A stretch of DNA of 64,000 nucleotides from Micromonospora cathayae (GTDB lineage Bacteria; Actinomycetota; Actinomycetes; Mycobacteriales; Micromonosporaceae), in the NCBI RefSeq assembly GCF_028993575.1, contig NZ_CP118615.1, positions 1,860,001 through 1,924,000 of the forward strand, in the 5' to 3' direction. Both the position numbers and the translations under genes were made by a program. Positions 1 through 10,393 of this stretch are shown piece by piece. Within the stretch, counting starts at the first letter, position 1; each line of letters begins with the position of its first letter. The notes below the pieces were generated by a model, which searched no databases, had not been told where the DNA came from, and worked only from the letters and a program-made list of their open reading frames with translations.

Positions 1-2
1 GG

Positions 3-446
3 GAGTTGGGGCTGGGTCGTCCCCGGGTCTTCTCCCGCGAGGGCCGGATGGACACCGCCCAGCGGTGGTACGACGGCGACCACGGGCCGGGTGCCCCCAT
101 CTCGACCGCCGCTCCGGCCGCCGCCCGCTGCGGCACCTGCGGCTTCTACCTCCCGCTGGCCGGTGCGCTGCGGCAGTCCTTCGGGGCCTGCGGCAACTTC
201 TACGCCCCGGACGACGGCCGGGTGGTGAGCGCCGACCACGGCTGCGGGGCGCACTCGGAGGCGCTGACCGAGACCCCCGAGACCCCGATCGACGAGCTGC
301 CCACGGTCTACGACGACAGCGCGGTCGAAGAGTTGCCGGTCGACCGGGCAGCCGACGCGGTGGAGTCGCCCGACGCGGTGGAGTCGCCCGGGTCGTCGGA
401 CTCGGCCGGGTCGGTCGAGTCGCCGGAGGCATCCGCCCAGTCCTGA
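3..446 (+). CDS. DUF3027 family protein, C-terminal part (5' truncated by window)
   Basis: The reading frame is open to the left edge, so this is only the C-terminal end. The visible segment begins with a conserved GRPRVFSREGRMDTAQRWYDG stretch followed by CGTCGFYLPL. Four cysteines lie at about residues 42, 45, 62 and 80 (counted from the TTG at base 6), arranged CxxC...C...C, which suggests a small metal-binding knuckle. This matches the end of the actinobacterial DUF3027 family as I remember it; the function is unknown. The last 60 residues are an acidic, low-complexity Ser/Glu/Pro tail containing a tandem DAVESP duplication. The next gene lies on the opposite strand. Confidence 0.75.
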   Translation, partial: ELGLGRPRVFSREGRMDTAQRWYDGDHGPGAPISTAAPAAARCGTCGFYLPLAGALRQSFGACGNFYAPDDGRVVSADHGCGAHSEALTETPETPIDELPTVYDDSAVEELPVDRAADAVESPDAVESPGSSDSAGSVESPEASAQS

Positions 447-546
447 GCCGCTCAGCCCCGCTGCCGGCCGGTCCTGAGCCGGCCAGCCCGGTGGCGGTGG
501 CGGCCACCCGGTGGCGGGCCGCCCGACGGCGGTACCGGTGGTGGCG

Positions 547-795
547 TCAGCGGCCGGCGCGGCGTCGGCGGCGGTTCGCGTCGTGCCGCATCATCACCGC
601 CAGACCGGGAAAGCCCCACAGGAAGCCGGCCAGGCAGGTCCAGAGCCAGTCCTGACGGCCGGTCGTGGTGAGCCAGTCACGGAAGAAGAGCAGCAGCACC
701 AGCCCGACGACCGCCCAGATCACGATCCCGGCGACGGCGAAGGGCACCATCGGTGGATCGAGCGGCTCGGGCCGCGGCGGCTGCTGTCTGGGCAC
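547..795 (-). CDS. DUF2530 family small membrane protein
   Basis: 82 residues with two predicted membrane segments (about 17-38 and 50-70), separated by the sequence FFRDWLTTTGRQDWLWTCLAG. A basic tail rich in arginine follows (HDANRRRRRAGR). The DWLWTCLAGF...PGLA pattern is typical of the actinobacterial DUF2530 family; no molecular function is known. The GTG start has no Shine-Dalgarno sequence. A TACGCT hexamer ends a few bases upstream, which would fit a leaderless transcript. It diverges from the purine permease gene, and the two share a roughly 90-base upstream region. Confidence 0.8.
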   Translation of the reverse strand: MPRQQPPRPEPLDPPMVPFAVAGIVIWAVVGLVLLLFFRDWLTTTGRQDWLWTCLAGFLWGFPGLAVMMRHDANRRRRRAGR

Positions 796-884
796 GTTGG
801 GAAGCGTATCGCGATCGACTTTCCCCAGTAACTGTGATCTGCGACGATGCGCCCGACAAACGGAAGATCAGTAGCGAGGATCCG

Positions 885-2360
885 ATGGACACAGCGCCGC
901 CCGGCACCGGCACACCGCCCGAACCCGCCCCACCCCGTAACGGTTTCGACCGTTTCTTCGAGATCTCCGCCCGGGGCTCGACGGTGGGCCGTGAGGTACG
1001 TGGCGGTCTGGCGACCTTCTTCACGATGGCCTACATCGTGGTGCTCAACCCGCTGATCATCGGCGGGGCCGTCGACGGGGACAACAAGCGGCTGGCGATC
1101 CCCGCCCTGGCGGCGGCCACCGCGCTGGTCGCCGGCCTGATGACCATCCTGATGGGCGTGGTGGGCCGCTTCCCGCTGGCGCTGGCCGCCGGTCTCGGGG
1201 TGAACGCGCTGGTCGCGTACGAGATCGCCCCGCAGATGACCTGGGCGGACGCGATGGGGCTGGTGGTGATCGAGGGTGTGATCATCGCGGTGCTGGTCCT
1301 CACCGGCCTGCGTACCGCGGTGTTCCGATCGGTGCCCACCCAGATGAAGACGGCGATCGGCGTCGGTATCGGCCTCTTCCTGACCATCATCGGTCTGGTC
1401 GACGCCGGGTTCGTCCGGCGGGTGCCGGACGCGGCGAACAGCACCGTCCCGGTCGGGCTGGGCATCGGCGGGAAGCTGGTGAGCTGGCCGATGCTGGTCT
1501 TCGTCCTCGGGTTGCTGCTGACCCTGGTGCTGGTGATCCGCAAGGTCCGGGGCGCGATCCTGATCGGCATCCTGGCCTCGACGGTGCTGGCGATCGTCGT
1601 GGAGGCGGTCGCCAACGTAGGCCCGTCGTTCGTCAACGGTCAGCCCAACCCGAAGGGCTGGGCGTTGAACGTGCCGGAGCTGCCGAAGACGGTGGTGGAC
1701 GTGCCGGACCTCTCCCTGCTCGGCAACTTCAACGTGCTCGACTCGTGGGGCCGCGCCGGCTGGCTGGTCGTGCTGATGTTCATCTTCACCCTGCTGATCA
1801 CGGACTTCTTCGACACCATGGGGACGATGGTCGCGGTCGGCCAGGAGGGCGGCATGCTCGACGAGCAGGGCACCCCGCCCCGGGCCAAGGAGATCCTGCT
1901 GGTCGACTCGATCGCGGCGGCGGCCGGTGGTGCGGCGAGCACGTCGAGCAACACCTCGTACATCGAGAGTGCCGCCGGTGTCGCGGAGGGCGCCCGGACC
2001 GGCGCGGCGAACCTGGTCACCGGGGCGCTGTTCCTGCTGGCGATGTTCCTGGCGCCGCTGGTGGTGATCGTGCCGTTCGAGGCCGCGTCGACCGCGCTGG
2101 TGGTGGTCGGGTTCCTGATGATGACCGCGGTGCGGACCATCGACTGGACCGACTACGAGATCGGGATCCCGGCGTTCCTCACCATCGTGCTGATGCCCTT
2201 CACGTACTCGATCTCCAACGGCATCGGTGCCGGCCTGATCACGTACGTGCTGATGAAGCTGGCCAAGGGCAAGGCCCGTGAGGTGCACCCCCTGCTGTAC
2301 GGGGTGGCCGCCCTCTTCGTGCTGTACTTCCTGCGGGGGCCGATCGAGTCGGTGCTCTGA
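885..2360 (+). CDS. NCS2 family purine permease (AzgA/PbuG type)
   Basis: A 491-residue polytopic inner-membrane transporter, predicted to import purine bases (adenine, guanine or hypoxanthine) with protons. Family hallmarks are the first membrane segment GGLATFFTMAYIVVLNPLII, the TDFFDTMGTMVAVGQEGG motif of the substrate-binding half, and the later ASTSSNTSYIESAAGVAEG segment. These place it in the AzgA/PbuG branch rather than the uracil/xanthine branch. The ATG at 885 was preferred over longer in-frame starts because GCGAGGA lies just upstream and the residues before it are not family-like. A strong hairpin at 2369-2413 follows the stop. Confidence 0.9.
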   Translation: MDTAPPGTGTPPEPAPPRNGFDRFFEISARGSTVGREVRGGLATFFTMAYIVVLNPLIIGGAVDGDNKRLAIPALAAATALVAGLMTILMGVVGRFPLALAAGLGVNALVAYEIAPQMTWADAMGLVVIEGVIIAVLVLTGLRTAVFRSVPTQMKTAIGVGIGLFLTIIGLVDAGFVRRVPDAANSTVPVGLGIGGKLVSWPMLVFVLGLLLTLVLVIRKVRGAILIGILASTVLAIVVEAVANVGPSFVNGQPNPKGWALNVPELPKTVVDVPDLSLLGNFNVLDSWGRAGWLVVLMFIFTLLITDFFDTMGTMVAVGQEGGMLDEQGTPPRAKEILLVDSIAAAAGGAASTSSNTSYIESAAGVAEGARTGAANLVTGALFLLAMFLAPLVVIVPFEAASTALVVVGFLMMTAVRTIDWTDYEIGIPAFLTIVLMPFTYSISNGIGAGLITYVLMKLAKGKAREVHPLLYGVAALFVLYFLRGPIESVL

Positions 2361-2368
2361 GATCGACG

Positions 2369-2413
2369 GTCCGGCCCGGGGTGCCGCAGCTGGTACCCCG
2401 GGCCGGGCCGGAC
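2369..2413 (+). terminator. hairpin terminator after the purine permease
   Basis: The left arm GTCCGGCCCGGGGT (2369-2382) pairs with ACCCCGGGCCGG... GGAC (2395-2413) across a 12-base loop. It starts 9 bases after the permease stop. There is no clear U-tract, as is common for actinobacterial hairpin terminators. Confidence 0.55.
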
Positions 2414-2448
2414 ATTCCTCCCGGTGAGGATGCTCATATCGGATGTCG

Positions 2449-2474
2449 TTAGCCTGGCTTATTAGCTAGGCTAA
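2449..2474. promoter_or_regulatory. inverted repeat, probable MarR operator
   Basis: TTAGCCT (2449-2455) and AGGCTAA (2468-2474) form a perfect 7-base inverted repeat with a 12-base spacer. It sits just upstream of the MarR gene start. MarR regulators commonly bind such palindromes in their own promoter; direct regulation here is inferred from position. Confidence 0.5.
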
Positions 2475-2479
2475 CCAAC

Positions 2480-2929
2480 GTGACGGAGCGGACGGTGACG
2501 ACGAAGCGCGTGCCGCCGACGCAACTGGCCCAACAGTTGCGAGATGCGCTCACCCGGCTCAACCGGCGGGTCCGACAGACCCGCCCGGTGGGCGACCTGA
2601 CGGGGACCCAGCTCTCCGCCCTGATCAGCCTCCGGCTGGCGGGCGCGCTGACCCCCCGGGAACTCGCCGACGTCGAACGGGTGCAGCCGCCGACGATGAC
2701 CAAGATCGTCGCGAAGTTGGAGGAGCGCGGCCTGGTGGGCCGCACCCCCCACCCGACCGACGGCCGGCAGGTCATCCTGGCACCCACCGACGGGGGCCGG
2801 GCCGTGCTCGACCAGTTCGAGCGGGCCCGGGACGAGTGGCTGGCCACCAGGCTGGCCGGCCTCACCGAAGAGGAACGCGACACGCTCCGGCGGGCCGCCG
2901 AGATCCTTCAGCAGCTCGCCCGCGCCTGA
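2480..2929 (+). CDS. MarR family transcriptional regulator
   Basis: 149 residues with a winged helix-turn-helix core at about residues 40-110. LTPRELADVERVQPPTMTKI forms the HTH and the DGRQVILAPTDGG stretch forms the wing. N- and C-terminal helices would make the dimer interface. It lies immediately upstream of, and probably co-transcribed with, an MFS exporter gene, the usual arrangement of a ligand-responsive repressor controlling its pump. The start is uncertain: GTG 2480 has no Shine-Dalgarno, whereas an in-frame GTG at 2495 is preceded by GGAG. The effector ligand cannot be read from the sequence. Confidence 0.88.
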   Translation: MTERTVTTKRVPPTQLAQQLRDALTRLNRRVRQTRPVGDLTGTQLSALISLRLAGALTPRELADVERVQPPTMTKIVAKLEERGLVGRTPHPTDGRQVILAPTDGGRAVLDQFERARDEWLATRLAGLTEEERDTLRRAAEILQQLARA

Positions 2930-2992
2930 CCGCCGCCGGCGTTCGCACCGTCATCCGTGGATGACGCGTACGACGGAGGAGGCGCACCGAGA

Positions 2993-4276
2993 GTGCGGGC
3001 GAAGCTGAGCACGACGTTCCAGTCCCTACAGATCCGTAACTACCGGCTCTTCGCGACCGGACAGCTGATCAAACTGATCGGCGTCTGGATGATGTTCATC
3101 GCCCAGGACTGGCTCGTGCTCGAGCTCTCCGACAACTCCGCCACCGCGCTCGGCATCGTGGTCGCCTGCCAGTTCACCCCGGTGCTGCTGCTCACCCTCC
3201 TCTCCGGCCGGCTCGCCGACCGGTACGACAAGCGGCTGCTCCTCTTCGTCGCCAACGCCTTCTGGAGCGTGCTGGCGATCGGCATGAGCGTGCTGGTCCT
3301 CACCGACCTGGTGCAGCTCTGGCACGTCTTCGTCTTCGCCGGCCTGCTCGGCGTCGCCAACGCCGTGGAGACCCCGGTCCGGCAGTCGTTCGTCTCCGAG
3401 CTGGTCGGTACGCCCCTGCTGCCGAACGCGCTCGCCCTCTCGGCGGCCACCTTCAACAGCGCCCGGATCGTCGGCCCGGCCGTCGCCGGCCTCGCCATCG
3501 CCGCCTTCGACGTCGGGCCGGTCTTCCTGGTCAGCGCGCTCAGCTCGCTCGCCCCGCTGGCGAACGTGGCCCGGATGAACCCGGCCGACCTGCACCGGGA
3601 ACCACTGCCGGCCAAGGAGGACCGGGCCTCGGCCAAGGTGGTGGACGGGCTCCGGTACGTCGCGCGCCGCCCCGACCTGCTGCTCCCGATGGCGCTGATG
3701 TCGGTGATCGGGATGAGCCTGTTCAACTTCCAGCTCACCCTGGCCGCGCTCGCCAAGACCGTCTTCAACACCGGAGCCGCCTCGTTCGGGCTGTTCAGCA
3801 CCGCGCTGGCGGTCGGCTCGCTGGCCGGAGCACTGGCCGGCAGCGGCCGGCGCAGCCGCCCCTCGGTCTGGGTGGTGCTCGGCGCGGCGGTCGCCTGCTC
3901 GGTCTTCGGTACCCTGGTCGGGCTCGCCCCGGCGTACTGGCTGGTCGTGGCGCTGCTGCCGCTGGCCGGGTTCTTCATGGTGTTCTTCGCCCAGGCGTCC
4001 AACCAGCGGGTGCAGCTCGGCACCGACGCCGCCTTCCGGGGCCGGGTGATGGCGCTCTGGGTGCTGGTCTTCCTCGGCACCAACCCGATCGGCGCGCCGC
4101 TGATCGGCTGGGTGGCGGAGACCTTCGGCGCCGGCGCGAGCATCTGGATCGGCGGCCTGATCTCGCTCACCGTCGCCCTGCTCGCCCTGACCTGGCAGCT
4201 TCGCCGCTCCGGTGCCCGGATCAGGCTGCGGATCCTGCCGATGCCCCGTTTCTACGTGGTCTCCCCCGAGGGCTGA
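2993..4276 (+). CDS. MFS transporter (DHA3/EntS-like exporter)
   Basis: A 427-residue major facilitator with about 12 membrane segments. The N-terminal cytoplasmic stretch LQIRNYRLFATGQLIKLIG, the GRLADRYDKR loop-2/3 motif and ETPVRQSFVSELV are typical of the MFS_3/EntS-like group, which exports siderophores, macrolides or other small molecules. GTG 2993 is preferred over the upstream GTG 2957 because GGAGGAGG lies 10 bases before it, although that spacing is at the long end. The gene follows MarR by 63 bases and is probably controlled by it. The substrate is unknown. Confidence 0.85.
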   Translation: MRAKLSTTFQSLQIRNYRLFATGQLIKLIGVWMMFIAQDWLVLELSDNSATALGIVVACQFTPVLLLTLLSGRLADRYDKRLLLFVANAFWSVLAIGMSVLVLTDLVQLWHVFVFAGLLGVANAVETPVRQSFVSELVGTPLLPNALALSAATFNSARIVGPAVAGLAIAAFDVGPVFLVSALSSLAPLANVARMNPADLHREPLPAKEDRASAKVVDGLRYVARRPDLLLPMALMSVIGMSLFNFQLTLAALAKTVFNTGAASFGLFSTALAVGSLAGALAGSGRRSRPSVWVVLGAAVACSVFGTLVGLAPAYWLVVALLPLAGFFMVFFAQASNQRVQLGTDAAFRGRVMALWVLVFLGTNPIGAPLIGWVAETFGAGASIWIGGLISLTVALLALTWQLRRSGARIRLRILPMPRFYVVSPEG

Positions 4277-4375
4277 GAAGAAGGTCCCCGGTCCGGGCCT
4301 GCACCGCCCGAACACCGCAATCCGGATACCGGCATTTCGCTGGCACGGTGGACCGCCGGGGATTAGCGTCGATAC

Positions 4376-4909
4376 GTGGAGGTCGGGTGGGCGCTGCTGC
4401 TGGCACCGGTGATTCTTGCCGTGTCGTGTCTTTCGGTCGTCGTCGCCCGGTTCCGCCGCAGGGGAAAGCGGGGCTGGTTCCGGGGCGGCTTTGATCGGGG
4501 CCGGCCCGGCCCGGTGCTCGCCGGATGGCGGGAGCGCCACCGGCGACGTCGGGTGATCGTCCGGCTCGACCGGGCCGTCGACGCCGACTCGATCGCCCGC
4601 CACGTCGACCTCACCGAGTTCGACCGGGACGACCGCCGTCCGTTGGAGGAGATCGCCGCCGACCTGTGGCGGCTCCGCGAGTACCGGATCGGACGCGGTG
4701 GCCGCCCCATCGTCTGGCCGCTGCTGCTGATCAAGGCGTACGACGACCGGCTCCGGTCGGCCTGCCGGTGCCTCGGCATCCCGGAACACCTGGCCGACCT
4801 GGAAGGCGTCGACCGCGAGATCGAACGGGTCCGGGTCGAGGGCGAGCTGCACGCCGCCGGGCTACCGCTGCCGGCGGCCGTCGCCGAACACCGGCAACGA
4901 CACCACTGA
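4376..4909 (+). CDS. conserved hypothetical protein with one N-terminal membrane segment
   Basis: 177 residues. Residues 4-24 form one hydrophobic segment, followed by a strongly basic stretch (RFRRRGKRGWF) and a soluble, charged helical domain. I recognise no named family. The middle part (DAVDADSIARHVDLTEFDRDDRRP in outline) looks like an ordinary globular actinobacterial domain. The GTG start has no Shine-Dalgarno and is preceded by a TA-rich GATTAGCGTCGATAC, so it may be leaderless. The stop lies 13 bases before thpR, so the two are probably one transcript. Confidence 0.6.
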   Translation: MEVGWALLLAPVILAVSCLSVVVARFRRRGKRGWFRGGFDRGRPGPVLAGWRERHRRRRVIVRLDRAVDADSIARHVDLTEFDRDDRRPLEEIAADLWRLREYRIGRGGRPIVWPLLLIKAYDDRLRSACRCLGIPEHLADLEGVDREIERVRVEGELHAAGLPLPAAVAEHRQRHH

Positions 4910-4922
4910 GCGGCCGGCCGTC

Positions 4923-5486
4923 GTGCGGCTCTTCCTGGCCGTCCACCCGCCCCCGGAGGCGGTGGCCGACCTCGCCGCCCGGATCAGCCGGCTGCGGATC
5001 GGTACCGCCGCCGCGGCGGGCACCAACGTCCGGTTGGCCGACCCGGCGAACGCGCACGTCACCCTCGCCTTCCTCGGTGACGTGCCCGACGACCGGCTGC
5101 CCGCCGTACGGGACACGGTAGGGCTGGCGGCGGGCCGCTGCCGGGGGCCCGTGCCGCCGCGCCTCCGGCTCGGTCGCGGCGGACGGTTCGGGCAGGGCCG
5201 CACCACCGTGCTCTGGGTGGACGTGTTGGGAGAGGTGGAACGGCTGCACCTGCTCGCCGGGCAGCTCCGTGCGGGGCTGCGGGCCGCCGGCCTCCCGTAC
5301 GACGACCGTCCCTACCGTCCGCACCTGACGATCGCCCGCCCCGGCGACCGGATCGACGTCGAGCCGGACCGGATCAGCCTGGACAGCTACCTCGGTCCCT
5401 GGTGGCCGGCCAACCACCTGACACTGGTCCGGAGCCACCTCGGGACGGACCGGCGGTACGAGACCCTCGGCAGCTGGCCCCTCTGA
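4923..5486 (+). CDS. thpR: RNA 2',3'-cyclic 3'-phosphodiesterase (2H family)
   Basis: 187 residues, the usual length for ThpR/LigT. Both catalytic HxTx motifs of the 2H phosphoesterase superfamily are present: HVTLAFLGD with H45 and T47, and RPHLTIAR with H134 and T136. The family hydrolyses 2',3'-cyclic phosphates on RNA or nucleotide ends to 2'-phosphates in the cytoplasm. The N-terminus MRLFLAVHPP is the expected first strand, which supports the GTG 4923 start. Confidence 0.9.
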   Translation: MRLFLAVHPPPEAVADLAARISRLRIGTAAAAGTNVRLADPANAHVTLAFLGDVPDDRLPAVRDTVGLAAGRCRGPVPPRLRLGRGGRFGQGRTTVLWVDVLGEVERLHLLAGQLRAGLRAAGLPYDDRPYRPHLTIARPGDRIDVEPDRISLDSYLGPWWPANHLTLVRSHLGTDRRYETLGSWPL

Positions 5487-5595
5487 GCCGGCTACCGCGA
5501 CCGGCCGTTCGTCCGGTGCGGACGGCCACCGCGCCCGGCCGGGCGTCCGGAGTGGAGCCGGGGCGGAGTCCGGACGGATCGGCCCCGGCCTCCGG

Positions 5596-6582
5596 TCACC
5601 AGGCCCACGCCTCCGGGCCCGGACCACCGTTGCCGACCGGCGGGAACAGCTCGTCCAGCCGATCGGCGGTCGCCTCGTCGAGGCGTACCGCGAGGGCGCC
5701 CAGGGACCGGTCGAGCTGCTCGACGGTACGCGGGCCGATGATCGGCGCGGTCACCCCGGGCCGGGCGAGCAGCCAGCCCAGCGCCACGTCGGCCGGGTCG
5801 TGACCGAGGTCGGCGCAGAGCTGCTCGTACGCCTCGATGGTGGCCCGGTGTTCGGTCAGCGCGTCGGCCGACCGGCCGCCCGCCCCGCGTACCGCCCCGC
5901 CTTCGGTCATCTTGCGCAGCACCCCGGCGAGCAGTCCGCCGTGCAGCGGTGACCAGGGGATGATGCCCATGCCGAGGTGCTGCGCGGCCGGGACCACCTC
6001 CAGTTCGACGTGCCGGGTCATCAGGTTGTAGATGCACTGCTCGGAGACGAGGCCGAGGAAGTTGCGCCGCCCGGCGGCCTCCTGCGCGACCGCCAGGTGC
6101 CAGCCGGCGAAGTTGGACGAGCCGACATAGAGCACCTTGCCCTGGGCGACCAGGGTCTCCATCGCCTGCCAGATCTCCTCCCACGGGGTGCTCCGGGAGA
6201 TGTGGTGCATCTGGTACAGGTCGATGGTGTCGGTCTGGAGCCGGCGCAGCGAGTCCTCGCAGGCCCGGACGATGTGCCGGGCGGAGAGACCCTGGTCGTT
6301 TGGCCAGTCGCTCATCTTGCCGTACACCTTGGTGGCGAGGACGACCTTGTCCCGCCGGCCGCCGCCCTGGGCGAACCACCGGCCGATGATCTGCTCGGTG
6401 ACGCCCTCGCCGGTCTGCCAGCCGTAGACGTTGGCGGTGTCGAAGAAGTTCAGCCCGTGCTCCAGCGCCCGGTCCATGATCGCGTAGCTGTCGGGTTCGC
6501 TGGTCTGCGGGCCGAAGTTCATGGTGCCGAGGCAGAGCCGGCTGACCGAGAGGCCGGTCCGGCCGAGGTTGGTGTACTCCAT
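5596..6582 (-). CDS. aldo/keto reductase
   Basis: A 328-residue TIM-barrel oxidoreductase of the AKR superfamily, using NADPH to reduce carbonyl groups. The catalytic tetrad is visible as D48 and Y53 (FFDTANVYG), K85 (LATKVYG) and H126 (QMHHIS). GPRTVEQLDRSL near residue 280 is the usual cofactor-phosphate region. It resembles the YajO/YhdN-like group with an N-terminal MEYTNLGRTGLSVSRLCLGT. The start is supported by a GGGTGAG site. It is a single gene between thpR and sepH; the physiological substrate is unknown. Confidence 0.88.
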   Translation of the reverse strand: MEYTNLGRTGLSVSRLCLGTMNFGPQTSEPDSYAIMDRALEHGLNFFDTANVYGWQTGEGVTEQIIGRWFAQGGGRRDKVVLATKVYGKMSDWPNDQGLSARHIVRACEDSLRRLQTDTIDLYQMHHISRSTPWEEIWQAMETLVAQGKVLYVGSSNFAGWHLAVAQEAAGRRNFLGLVSEQCIYNLMTRHVELEVVPAAQHLGMGIIPWSPLHGGLLAGVLRKMTEGGAVRGAGGRSADALTEHRATIEAYEQLCADLGHDPADVALGWLLARPGVTAPIIGPRTVEQLDRSLGALAVRLDEATADRLDELFPPVGNGGPGPEAWAW

Positions 6583-6681
6583 GGGCTCACCCTGCCACGA
6601 CCTGGATCTTCCCGCCGGGCCGATCCGACGGGGCGTGCCCCGGTTCCACGGACCGGGCCGGCGGGCAGGATGGACAGCGGG

Positions 6682-7758
6682 TCAGGAGGACTCGCGGGCC
6701 GCCGGGCCGGAGCCGAAGAGCACGTCGTCCCAGCTCGGCAGGCGCTTACGCGGCTTGCCGGTGGTGTCGGTGGCGGCCTCCGCGGCGGGCGCGCCGGTGC
6801 GCCGGGGCCGGAGCACCGCCAGCGACGGGACGGCCGGCACTTCCTTCGGCGCGTCCGAGTCGTCGTCGAACGCCGAGCCCTGACCACCGCCGAGCAGGGC
6901 CGCCGCGCCACCGCTGACCGCCCGCTGCCGGGGGGCCTCCTGGTCGCCGAGGGCGGCGGCCGGGGTACGCGGCTCCAGGCCCCGGCCGGACGTCGACCCG
7001 AGCGGCCGGTCCAGCGAGGCGAGCAGGGCGTCCCGGCCGGCGCGGATCGGGTCCCGACCGGGGCGGGTGCGCTCGACCGGGGTGGGCAGGCCGTGGCCGC
7101 CCCGGCTGGAGTCGCCGCGGGTCGGGCCGGGCAGCGCGTGCCCACGCTCCGGCGGCGGCTCCTGGCCGAGGATCGGGGTGGGCCGCTCGGCGCACAGGTA
7201 CTGCGCCATGTCGTCGTGCGGGGCGACGTTCTGCCGGGTCTTGTCGAGATCCCAGACCGCCTGCGCGGTGGCCTTGCCGGACGGCCAGGTGGCGATGATC
7301 CGCCAGGTGCCGTCGTCGCGCCGGTACGCGTCCCAGGAGATCTTCTCGGTGTCGATGCCGTGCTGGGCCAGCCGGCCGTTGACCACCTCGGCCAGCGGGG
7401 TGGGCTTCTCGGCGCCCTTCAGCCGGGTCCGCCGGGCGTGCTGGGCGAGCATGGCCCGCTCCTGGAGCACCGGGCCGGCGTACCGCAGCACCCGGTCGAC
7501 CGGGACCCCGGCGATCCGGGCGACGTCCTCAGCGGACTCACCGGAGCGGATCTTGGCCTGGATGTCCCGGGGGGAGAGCGACGGGACCGGGTCCGGCGGA
7601 CGCTCGGTGGCGACGGCCAGCGGCGGCGCGCCGGGCTCGGTGTGCAGCACCGTGGCGATGCGCTCGTCGATCGGAAGGGCGAGCAGTCGCCCGACCTCGT
7701 CGGCGAGCACCAGGGCCTGACCGTCCTCGGAGAGGGCGACGAAGCGTACTGGGCGCAT
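6682..7758 (-). CDS. sepH: cell division/septation protein SepH
   Basis: 358 residues. The N-terminal domain (DUF3071, about residues 1-170) starts MRPVRFVALSEDGQALVLAD. It contains a helix-turn-helix-like segment near SAEDVARIAGVPVDRVLRYA and the WDAYRRDDGTWRIIATW block. The C-terminal half is Pro/Arg-rich and disordered. SepH is an actinobacterial FtsZ-binding protein that promotes Z-ring assembly. The ATG at 7758 was chosen because GGAGG lies 7 bases upstream; an extended frame to 7896 adds sequence unlike the family. The downstream serC gene end and similar strand order recall the mycobacterial Rv0883c-Rv0884c arrangement (from memory). Confidence 0.9.
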   Translation of the reverse strand: MRPVRFVALSEDGQALVLADEVGRLLALPIDERIATVLHTEPGAPPLAVATERPPDPVPSLSPRDIQAKIRSGESAEDVARIAGVPVDRVLRYAGPVLQERAMLAQHARRTRLKGAEKPTPLAEVVNGRLAQHGIDTEKISWDAYRRDDGTWRIIATWPSGKATAQAVWDLDKTRQNVAPHDDMAQYLCAERPTPILGQEPPPERGHALPGPTRGDSSRGGHGLPTPVERTRPGRDPIRAGRDALLASLDRPLGSTSGRGLEPRTPAAALGDQEAPRQRAVSGGAAALLGGGQGSAFDDDSDAPKEVPAVPSLAVLRPRRTGAPAAEAATDTTGKPRKRLPSWDDVLFGSGPAARESS

Positions 7759-7942
7759 GTCGTTGCCTCCGTCCCGCTTCGCTGGCCGCACGCCACGAGT
7801 CAGCCACCCCGGCGTCTGGTCAACACGGTACGCCCATCCGGGCTCCGGTGTCAGGAGCCACGCCCGCAAGTTGCGGGTGAGCAGGTCAAGGATCACAGTC
7901 GAGGGGACGCCGCCGGGCGGCGACGCCCCTCCACCATAACGG

Positions 7943-9286
<1,344 letters not shown>

Positions 9287-10393
9287 TCAGACGCCGTGCG
9301 GGATGGCGTTCCAGCCGTCCACGTCCTGCGGCTTGCGCGGCCCGTGGCCGACGTACCGGGCGGACGGCCGGACCAGGCGCTGGAGCCGCTTCTGCTCCAG
9401 GATGTGCGCGCTCCAGCCGCCCATCCGGGCGCAGGTGAACATGGAGGTGAACATGTGCGCCGGCACCTCGGCGAAGTCGAGCACCACGGCCGACCAGAAC
9501 TCGACGTTGGTGGCGAGCACCCGGTCCGGGCGGCGGGCCTGGAGCTCGGCCAGCGCGGCCTTCTCCAGCGCCTCGGCCACCTCGAAGCGGGGCGCGCCCA
9601 GCTCACGGGCGGTACGCCGGAGCACCCGGGCGCGGGGGTCCTCGGCCCGGTAGACCCGGTGCCCGAAGCCCATCAGCCGCTCGCCACGGTCGAGGACGCC
9701 CTTGACGTACCCCTCGGCGTCGCCGCTGCGCTCGACCGCCTCCAGCATGGTCAGCACCCGGGACGGGGCGCCGCCGTGCAGCGGGCCGGAGAGCGCGCCG
9801 ATGCCGGAGGAGATGCAGGCCGCCGCGTCGGCCCCGGTGGAGGCGACGATCCGGGTGGTGAAGGTGGAGGCGTTCATGCCGTGCTCGGCGGCGGAGATGA
9901 AGTACGCGTCGACGGCCTTGACGTGCCGGGGGTCGGGCTCGCCGCGCCAGCGCTTCATGAACCGCTCGACGATGGTGGACGCCTTGTCGATCTCCTTCTG
10001 CGGCACGGCCGGCAGGCCGAGACCCCGGGCGGACTGGGCGACGAAGGAGAGCGCGGTGACGGAGACCCGGGCCAGGTCCTCGCGGGCCTGCTCGTCGGAG
10101 ATGTCGAGGAGCTGGCTGAGCCCCCAGTACGGGGCGAGCATGGCGACCGCGGACTGCACGTCCACCCGGATGTCACCGGAGTGCACCGGCACCGGGAACG
10201 GCTCGGCCGGCGGCAGTCCCGGACCGAACCGGCCGTCGACCAGCAGCGCCCACACGTTGCCGAAGGAGACCTGGCCGATGAGATCCTCGATGTCGACCCC
10301 GCGGTAGCGCAGCGCCCCACCCTCGCGGTCGGGTTCGGCGATCTCGGTCTCGAAGGCCACCACGCCCTCGAGCCCCGGTTTGAAGTCAGCCAT
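9287..10393 (-). CDS. citA: citrate synthase 2
   Basis: 368 residues. It condenses acetyl-CoA with oxaloacetate to citrate. The catalytic triad is visible: H206 in SGPLHGGAP, H245 in LMGFGHRVYRAEDPRA and D306 in VEFWSAVVLDFAEVP. The N-terminus (PGLEGVVAFETEIAEPD...LRYRGVDIEDL) matches the short citrate synthase 2 type of actinobacteria (CitA of M. tuberculosis, from memory) rather than the longer GltA form. ATG 10393 has AGGAGA 7 bases upstream; the longer frame to 10543 is non-family. It diverges from pdxH. Confidence 0.93.
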   Translation of the reverse strand: MADFKPGLEGVVAFETEIAEPDREGGALRYRGVDIEDLIGQVSFGNVWALLVDGRFGPGLPPAEPFPVPVHSGDIRVDVQSAVAMLAPYWGLSQLLDISDEQAREDLARVSVTALSFVAQSARGLGLPAVPQKEIDKASTIVERFMKRWRGEPDPRHVKAVDAYFISAAEHGMNASTFTTRIVASTGADAAACISSGIGALSGPLHGGAPSRVLTMLEAVERSGDAEGYVKGVLDRGERLMGFGHRVYRAEDPRARVLRRTARELGAPRFEVAEALEKAALAELQARRPDRVLATNVEFWSAVVLDFAEVPAHMFTSMFTCARMGGWSAHILEQKRLQRLVRPSARYVGHGPRKPQDVDGWNAIPHGV

